Shown here: piece by piece, positions 58,740 to 64,000 of the stretch
Position numbering within the stretch: the stretch's first letter is position 1
Layout: every line of letters begins with the position of its first letter
From: a virus
Virus record (IMG/VR): IMGVR_UViG_3300043449_002688
Location: 90,802 to 154,801 of that record
DNA: 64,000 nt
Reading direction: 5' to 3' (one strand)
Program-made: the position numbers and the translations under genes
The notes under the pieces: model-generated
Told to the model about the DNA's origin: nothing
The model's database searches: none
What the model saw: only the letters and a program-made list of their open reading frames with translations

Positions 58740-59135
58740 TTATAAAATGCCAGCTTGTGAACTATATTTTAAATCGTCAACAATCAAATAGGCAAATACT
58801 GTATTGACGTTTGCAATTATCCCTTGATTTGGGCCAACTGAAATAATAGTATAATCGTTTGGCTTAAGGCAAACTCCATCAGCGCCTCCAGTCGGAGCAG
58901 TCAATGTGGCTGGGTCTCCGATTTTGGCAAAAGCTGTTGTGCCTGTGCTGTTGTAAAGAGCAATTAGGCTTCCTGCTTCAACTCTTAAAAGAGTGTTTGC
59001 AGCACCTAAAACTTGAACGTGCCCTAAAATTGGACCTACTACTTTTAAACCGCCTGCATATTGGTTAAAGCTGTAATCTGTAGCGTCGTGTCCACTGTAT
59101 CTATTATTTGATGCTTTTGATCTTGCTCCGTTCAT
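58740..59135 (-). CDS. head decoration or small structural protein, 131 aa
   Basis: Gly/Ala/Thr-rich beta protein: GPILGHVQVLGAANTLLRVE, SLIALYNSTGTTAFAKIGDP, NDYTIISVGPNQGIIAN. This is the look of phage decoration/stabilisation proteins. AGGAGTTT before the ATG; the late motif 21 nt upstream implies strong late expression, fitting an abundant capsid part. Confidence 0.6.
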   Translation of the reverse strand: MNGARSKASNNRYSGHDATDYSFNQYAGGLKVVGPILGHVQVLGAANTLLRVEAGSLIALYNSTGTTAFAKIGDPATLTAPTGGADGVCLKPNDYTIISVGPNQGIIANVNTVFAYLIVDDLKYSSQAGIL

Positions 59136-59156
59136 GATAAACTCCTATTTTTACTT

Positions 59157-59165
59157 AAGATTAGG
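59157..59165 (-). promoter_or_regulatory. CCTAATCTT late motif, copy 12
   Basis: Minus strand GCCTAATCTTAAGTAAAAAT, 21 nt before ATG 59135 and just after the stop of the 301-residue gene at 59168. Confidence 0.6.
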
Positions 59166-59167
59166 CT

Positions 59168-60073
59168 TTACAGCTTGCCACCTTCAGAACCGTTATTGTC
59201 AGAACCTATAAATCCGCCAGTAGAAGCATTTTGATATCTAATATCCATAATATCTTGGTTAGGGTCATTATTTAAATCACTTAGCACATGTTCTCTTATT
59301 ACCATACATTGATATGGCATTCTTTCTAAAGTCCTTTGAAAGGTATTGGGATTTGTTACTTGAGAAACCCTAACCTCGTGTAAAAGTCTTGCTACAATAA
59401 AATATGGAGTATATCTGTATCTAATTGAATATACTGTGCCTTTCATAGTTTTTGGGTTATATCCAGGTCGGTTTTGAGTAAGCCATTTAATAAAGCCTTC
59501 TGCTGTTATTGAAAAATCTACATTCTCCTGATATTCTTTCCCATCTGCATCAATCAAATGTTCTACGCAAGTTGCAGGATATTGTAGCTTATCTATTCCT
59601 ATAGTATTTGCTTCAACATATTGCATAGCAACAACTCGCATTTCAATATCTTCTAGGTAGAATCTATCGTAAGGTGCTAAAAGCACTGGCTTATCGCAAT
59701 TTTCATATTGCATTTGTGGAGTGCAAATAGAAACATCATGCTTAACCATACCTTCTACTTCTATGTTCCAATCTGATGTATTATTGCTAAAGGAAAGGTA
59801 AAGTTTGCCGATTTCTTTGTAAATAAAGCCATCAGAAGATCTTTTGTCGGATTGAACGGCATGTACATCTCCAATAGAAGCCATACCAGTAGGATCTGGA
59901 ATAGCCCTGTAATGAGTTACATAAACGCCTTGTCCTTCAATTAGGCGATTAAAAGCTTGAACGTCAAACGACTGTTGCCATTGATCTAATTTAAAAACCT
60001 GCTGACCACCAGTTGGTGATTTCAGTCTTTTTTGTCTTGGCCCGCCTTTTCGTTTTGGAGTTCCTACATTCAT
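59168..60073 (-). CDS. virion structural protein, 301 aa
   Basis: Basic start (MNVGTPKRKGGPRQKRLKSP), then WQQSFDVQAFNRLIEGQGVY, KHDVSICTPQMQYENCDKPV and IRYRYTPYFIVARLLHEVRV. No enzyme motif. It lies between the metallopeptidase-type protein and the decoration gene, so head or head-proximal location is inferred. AAAGGATT before the ATG. Confidence 0.5.
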   Translation of the reverse strand: MNVGTPKRKGGPRQKRLKSPTGGQQVFKLDQWQQSFDVQAFNRLIEGQGVYVTHYRAIPDPTGMASIGDVHAVQSDKRSSDGFIYKEIGKLYLSFSNNTSDWNIEVEGMVKHDVSICTPQMQYENCDKPVLLAPYDRFYLEDIEMRVVAMQYVEANTIGIDKLQYPATCVEHLIDADGKEYQENVDFSITAEGFIKWLTQNRPGYNPKTMKGTVYSIRYRYTPYFIVARLLHEVRVSQVTNPNTFQRTLERMPYQCMVIREHVLSDLNNDPNQDIMDIRYQNASTGGFIGSDNNGSEGGKL

Positions 60074-60075
60074 TT

Positions 60076-61494
60076 TTAATCCTTTTTAAGATCTAATAAG
60101 CATATGGCATCTTCAGTTCCATTTATTTCTTTTGCCAATGCATATGGGCTTAAAGTTTTATTTTCTAATCCTTCAATTATTTCGCTTTTTTTCATGAAAG
60201 AAATTTCATTTAAGTCTGCGTTATATACAACATAAATGTCAGAAGATTTTTTATTTTCTGCTTTTTTTGTATTTGAAAAAATAAACTTACGAAGAATTTC
60301 AAACTGTTCTTCTTCTGATTTATTTGTATCTTCAGGTTTTATTTTTTTTGCCCATTCATAAGCTTTTTGGTGCCCTTGTTTGATTTCTTTAATATTTTTT
60401 TCAGCATTTTCTTTTGCGTATTCTTTGTATTTTTTTCTTTTAACAGGATTAACTAGAATATCTCTAGCGTGAGCTAAAATTTCTTCAGTAAATTTAGGGC
60501 TTTTAGGATTGTATCCATATACATCAGTAATAAAGCTGCCAACTGAAACCAAAGCATCACGAGAAAAATTTGAAAGCAGTCCAGAATGGATTTTTTTAGC
60601 TTGCTCTTTTCCATAATGACGCTCTAATTGACTCATGATATTATGAAAACCTTCATGATAAATAGTAGAATCTACCGCTCGCCCTCTTTCTTTTTGTTTT
60701 TCAGGGGTTAATTCAGTAGTTTCTTTTTTTTCTTTTGAAGGCTTTCTTGGCATTCTTGGTTTTTTAGGTTTTTCTCGTAAAAGCCTTTCATGTTCTTCTT
60801 TGTTATCTCCTAAAGATGCTGCATACATTTTTTTGTACCAATCATTATAGCGTAAGTTATAATCTTTTATTATCTCTTTCTTTTTTTGGGCATGTTCTGT
60901 AAGTTTTTGTTGATAATCGTCATCGCCTTCTTCAAATTTAGATCTTAATTTCCCTACTAAAGCTGCAGATTTTGGACCATGTGGAGTAGGAGCATTTAAG
61001 CCTAAAGTATTTCGATCAAATTTATTAGATATAGTTTTTGCTGCAGCGTCTAACCCAGATTGTTTTGTATGTTTTGTCGCACTTCCGCTTAATCTAAAAA
61101 CTTGTTTTTGATCTAAATCTTTCAATTGAGCGTTAGCCACTCTTTTTCCATATAAATCTTTTTGCCTTTTAGTTTCAATAGGCTGAACTTCTTGATCTGG
61201 TCTTGTAGAAGTTTTAGGAAAAAATGGGAACGTAATCTGGGGCCTAGACATTTTGCCTAGTTCTTCTGATTTATCAAGCTCTTCATTCCATTTAATTCCA
61301 GATTCTTTTTTTTCTGCTAAAAATTTAGCAATAGATTTATGTGGAGCAGCTCCTATAGCAGAAATATCGCCATTTTCATCTTTACAAAAAAAGGCATGTA
61401 GCCCACCATGAGTTGCTACATAAACAATATTTTTACCGTCTTTAGTTTTACCGGCAATAAAAGTTTCTGCTATTTGATCTTTGTCTATTTTCAT
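60076..61494 (-). CDS. polyvalent-type zinc metallopeptidase protein
   Basis: 472 residues. Near 283 a zinc-binding helix DSTIYHEGFHNIMSQLERHY (HExxH) is followed about 60 residues later by SPKFTEEILAHARDIL, a plausible third ligand Glu. The N-terminal 90 residues form a small domain (NIVYVATHGGLHAFFCKDEN), the middle is a Lys-rich linker, and the C-terminus (SSDIYVVYNADLNEISFMKK) is a further domain. A late, virion-linked protease is likely; it could process virion proteins or act on the host. Confidence 0.6.
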   Translation of the reverse strand: MKIDKDQIAETFIAGKTKDGKNIVYVATHGGLHAFFCKDENGDISAIGAAPHKSIAKFLAEKKESGIKWNEELDKSEELGKMSRPQITFPFFPKTSTRPDQEVQPIETKRQKDLYGKRVANAQLKDLDQKQVFRLSGSATKHTKQSGLDAAAKTISNKFDRNTLGLNAPTPHGPKSAALVGKLRSKFEEGDDDYQQKLTEHAQKKKEIIKDYNLRYNDWYKKMYAASLGDNKEEHERLLREKPKKPRMPRKPSKEKKETTELTPEKQKERGRAVDSTIYHEGFHNIMSQLERHYGKEQAKKIHSGLLSNFSRDALVSVGSFITDVYGYNPKSPKFTEEILAHARDILVNPVKRKKYKEYAKENAEKNIKEIKQGHQKAYEWAKKIKPEDTNKSEEEQFEILRKFIFSNTKKAENKKSSDIYVVYNADLNEISFMKKSEIIEGLENKTLSPYALAKEINGTEDAICLLDLKKD

Positions 61495-61496
61495 TT

Positions 61497-62552
61497 TTAC
61501 TTCTGCTTATTGACAACTTTAATATTATCTTTAAGCTTCTCCTCGGAAGTTTTTTGAGAATTTGATTTAATTTTATCTAAATCTTCATCTCTTTTTCTGC
61601 CTGTATCAGGCACAAAATTTCTATCTCTCATAGGCTCTTTTGTTTTTTCATCAATTCTTTTTTTATACCAACTTTGAAAATTAGTTGAAAAATTAAATTC
61701 TGTAGAATCTTGATTCTTTTTTACGCTAGCTGGCATTCTACCTGATTGAATGTTAAATGGGCTATTTTTGCTATATTTTTTATATTTAATTACATAAGGT
61801 TCATTATGTAATTTATTTTCAGGGATATCGCTGGGGTAAAGATTATGCCCATATAACCATGCGTATGCAGCCCTATGATAATCTCCTTTTTGCCGCCTAA
61901 CAATATGGTCAGCTAAATGTCTTGCCAAATCTAATTCCATTTGAGGCTTTTCTTTTAAAAAAGATTCTGCCTGATCTCTATTCATGGCTTTTAGTTTTTC
62001 ATATTCTGGTGTAATTTTTCCAGCAATTTTCATTCTATTGACAACTTCATCAATAGTATTTTTCATTAATCCCCATTTTCCTATTGCAATTTGACCTTTG
62101 TTTGCCCCACCGCCTGGAGCAGGCTTATGTTTAACATTTTTTCCGCCTGAACTTTCGATTTGCATGGTCGTCCATAAAAAAGAATCCATAGGATGAGACC
62201 CAAAATCTGTAGAAGCAGTTTTAGTTTCTACTTTAGGCGTAGGAATTGATGGAGTATATTCAGGTTTGTTAATTTGAGTTAAAGTTGGACTTAGCATGGT
62301 AGCTAAAGAAAATCCTACTGCTGCAGCTTTTTCTTTAAGTCCTTTTTCTAGGTCATTAAACTCTACCCAAGAATGAGAATGTCCTGTAGAAAGATATTTA
62401 GAAATTTTAATAGCTGCATCTTTTAAGTTTTTAGATCTTAAAGCAATTCTTTCTGTTCTAGGAAACATTGCAAATAAAGGAGCTAAATCCTCATAAGAGT
62501 TGATTTTAAATTGTTTCCTATTAAAATTATGCGTTTCAATATACAAAAACAT
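61497..62552 (-). CDS. lytic transglycosylase-like virion protein
   Basis: 351 residues. Residues 125-235 read MDSFLWTTMQIESSGGKNVK (catalytic Glu in IESSGG), then GKWGLMKNTIDEVVNRMKIA, QMELDLARHLADHIVRRQKG and AAYAWLYGHN, the SLT lysozyme-like layout. The N-terminal domain is small and basic; the C-terminus is charged and disordered. Cuts peptidoglycan locally during DNA entry, rather than for final lysis. Its start overlaps the previous stop; GGCGGGATA precedes. Confidence 0.7.
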   Translation of the reverse strand: MFLYIETHNFNRKQFKINSYEDLAPLFAMFPRTERIALRSKNLKDAAIKISKYLSTGHSHSWVEFNDLEKGLKEKAAAVGFSLATMLSPTLTQINKPEYTPSIPTPKVETKTASTDFGSHPMDSFLWTTMQIESSGGKNVKHKPAPGGGANKGQIAIGKWGLMKNTIDEVVNRMKIAGKITPEYEKLKAMNRDQAESFLKEKPQMELDLARHLADHIVRRQKGDYHRAAYAWLYGHNLYPSDIPENKLHNEPYVIKYKKYSKNSPFNIQSGRMPASVKKNQDSTEFNFSTNFQSWYKKRIDEKTKEPMRDRNFVPDTGRKRDEDLDKIKSNSQKTSEEKLKDNIKVVNKQK

Positions 62553-63853
62553 TATCCCGCCTTTCTAGTAGCTTTTCCCATTAATTTTTCTAATTTTTTG
62601 CCTATAAGCTTATGAACAGTGTGATCACCTTGCGATTCATCAATAGTATCAACAATTGATTTTATATGATTTAGCTTATATGCTTTTTTATTTTTATTGT
62701 ATTCTTTTGGCTTAACCAAATGATCAAATATCATGTTGTTAATAGAAGTTAATCCTGGATGGTCCCAATTTGGGTTTGACATTCCGGCTTTATAAACATC
62801 TGCCATTTCTTTTGGAGACATTTTATCTATTAATCCATCAAAAAGATTTGTTAAATATTTTTTTTCTCTAGGAGAGAGCATAGCTTTTCGATTGGCTACA
62901 TCAAAAACAGCAGAAACCGCATCTCTTGGGTTTTTAGGTAATGATGAAAAAATTTCTTTATTAATTGGCTGTTTAAATTGTTTTATTAAAGCAGGATTAA
63001 AATGTTCATGAGCAAATTCGTCGTTATAAAGATAGTTTTTATCGATAAAATTTGCCCATTCATCCATTCTTTCCCATCTAGATATAAAATTATTATAAAC
63101 GTGTTTTCGTATTGCCGGATCTTTAATATGAGATACTTGATTAGCTAATTGTTTTTGAATTTTCATTCCGTTTTTTTTCCACCAATCAACTAAAGGCTTA
63201 TGTGAAGATATTTGATTTTGGCTAATATTAGAAAGAGCATTAAGCCCATGCGATTTTAAATAGCCAAAAGGAGTTTCCGGTTCATCATAGTCCACATCTT
63301 CCAAAGAATCTTTGTACGCAAAACTTCTTTCATGATCAATTGCCAAAGGTACGGTATTGCCTTTTTCTTTATAAATTAGAAGGTTGCCTAAATGCCGATC
63401 TAAATTATTTGTCAAATAATCCATAACTCCAATTTGATGAATATGTAAAGGATTAATATTATGTTCACCTATTTCATATTGTCTTTCAAATATAGGGTCA
63501 GCATTGTTTTTAAATTTATGAACAGTAAAAGGATGATTTTCATGCTCATGGACAGAGACATCTTCACAAAGATGACCGATACCGGCAGCATTAAAAAGAC
63601 TTTTAGTTGCGATTGTTGCCCAACCATGCAAAGGAAAGTCTGTCATGTCTGTTTCGTCATTAACTGGATGATATGGTTTTGCCATATAAGTTTCTGGACT
63701 AGAGAGTTTTTTAGTTTTTTTATTTGAAAGATATTGTACTGTATGCGTATGTACCAATTTAGGGCTAATGCCTTCATCAAAATATTTTGAATTTTGTTTT
63801 TCTGGGTGCTTAATAAAATTAACGTAATTAGCATGCGCAGGAAAATCTTTCAT
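62552..63853 (-). CDS. kinase-like protein (PI3/4-kinase/HipA-type core)
   Basis: 433 residues from ATG 63853. Residues 149-156 (LDRHLGNLL) match the kinase catalytic loop D-R/H-x-x-N, and 174-180 (IDHERSF) the metal-binding Asp; YMAKPYH near 56 may hold the ATP Lys. The rest is helical. It resembles kinase-like virion proteins of marine myoviruses, from memory. The frame stays open upstream to 63994 with protein-like codons (AKNLCETLYYLSAFDLKKA) but no start codon, before a TAA at 63995-63997. The true N-terminus is uncertain. Confidence 0.6.
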   Translation of the reverse strand: MKDFPAHANYVNFIKHPEKQNSKYFDEGISPKLVHTHTVQYLSNKKTKKLSSPETYMAKPYHPVNDETDMTDFPLHGWATIATKSLFNAAGIGHLCEDVSVHEHENHPFTVHKFKNNADPIFERQYEIGEHNINPLHIHQIGVMDYLTNNLDRHLGNLLIYKEKGNTVPLAIDHERSFAYKDSLEDVDYDEPETPFGYLKSHGLNALSNISQNQISSHKPLVDWWKKNGMKIQKQLANQVSHIKDPAIRKHVYNNFISRWERMDEWANFIDKNYLYNDEFAHEHFNPALIKQFKQPINKEIFSSLPKNPRDAVSAVFDVANRKAMLSPREKKYLTNLFDGLIDKMSPKEMADVYKAGMSNPNWDHPGLTSINNMIFDHLVKPKEYNKNKKAYKLNHIKSIVDTIDESQGDHTVHKLIGKKLEKLMGKATRKAG

Positions 63854-64000
63854 ATGTTGTTTATGGTCAACAATGTTCTTTCCTTCAGGATGAGTGTTTT
63901 GTTTTATTGATTCGTTAAAATCTTCATCATCAAAAGCTTTTTTTAGATCAAATGCAGAAAGATAATATAGTGTTTCGCATAAATTTTTAGCGGATTAAGG

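Noticed and set aside
1-64000. CRISPR arrays, insertion sequences, integrase or attachment sites.
   Set aside because: None seen on reading both strands; the only mobile gene recognised is the GIY-YIG endonuclease.

Overview
The window is a stretch of a large, AT-rich tailed-phage genome. Tail sheath, tail tube, gp25-like baseplate, spike and hub genes all point to a contractile-tail myovirus. No terminase, portal, major capsid, DNA polymerase or integrase was recognised, so this is a slice of a bigger genome. The host cannot be named from sequence. The promoters look sigma70-like, the encoded tRNA carries CCA, and a CsrB-like RNA suggests a host that uses CsrA/RsmA.

Layout. 1-4.7 kb (minus): a truncated baseplate-J-like gene, three tiny overlapping genes, a small membrane protein, a GC-rich structured non-coding region of about 470 nt, an IMP dehydrogenase/GMP reductase-family enzyme and a DUF2827-type glycosyltransferase. 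4.8-13.2 kb (plus): an early-type region of about 30 small genes behind sigma70-like promoters. It includes zinc-finger proteins, an Ala-rich Imm-5-like protein, a chain of genes joined by one reused overlap sequence, tRNA-CAU, a terminator/antiterminator pair, a PIN-like protein and a DUF932 protein, and it ends in a CsrB-like GGA-hairpin RNA with a terminator. 13.2-29.6 kb (minus): tail tip and baseplate, namely a giant baseplate-J fusion, a LysM-gp25 fusion, spike, hub, tape measure and tail-assembly chaperones. 29.8-31.6 kb (plus): a 5'-3' exonuclease and two companions. 31.6-37.6 kb (minus): a probable holin pair, a virion protein and three paralogous 'MALING' proteins, one carrying about 14 propeller-like repeats. 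37.8-39.75 kb (plus): small genes, a tRNA-like RNA and thyA. 39.8-63.9 kb (minus): tube, sheath, multi-domain 'polyvalent-type' proteins (Nudix, ADP-ribosyltransferase-like, GNAT-2H phosphoesterase, zinc metallopeptidase, kinase-like), a GIY-YIG endonuclease, neck and decoration proteins and a lytic transglycosylase.

Regulation. Two gene classes are separated by strand and by signals. Plus-strand genes follow TTGTTT-17-TATAAT or TTGATT-16-TATTCT promoters. Minus-strand structural operons share a 9-nt motif, CCTAATCTT, found at twelve gene starts (eleven exact, one with a single change) always in the sense orientation, 9-82 nt before the start codon. It is the best candidate for a late promoter or transcript-processing site. 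The strongest candidates for something new are this motif, the CsrA-sponge-like RNA at 13.1 kb, the structured RNA at 2.1-2.5 kb, the reused overlap junctions at 6.1-7.5 kb and the recurring YFK linker inside the polyvalent-type proteins.
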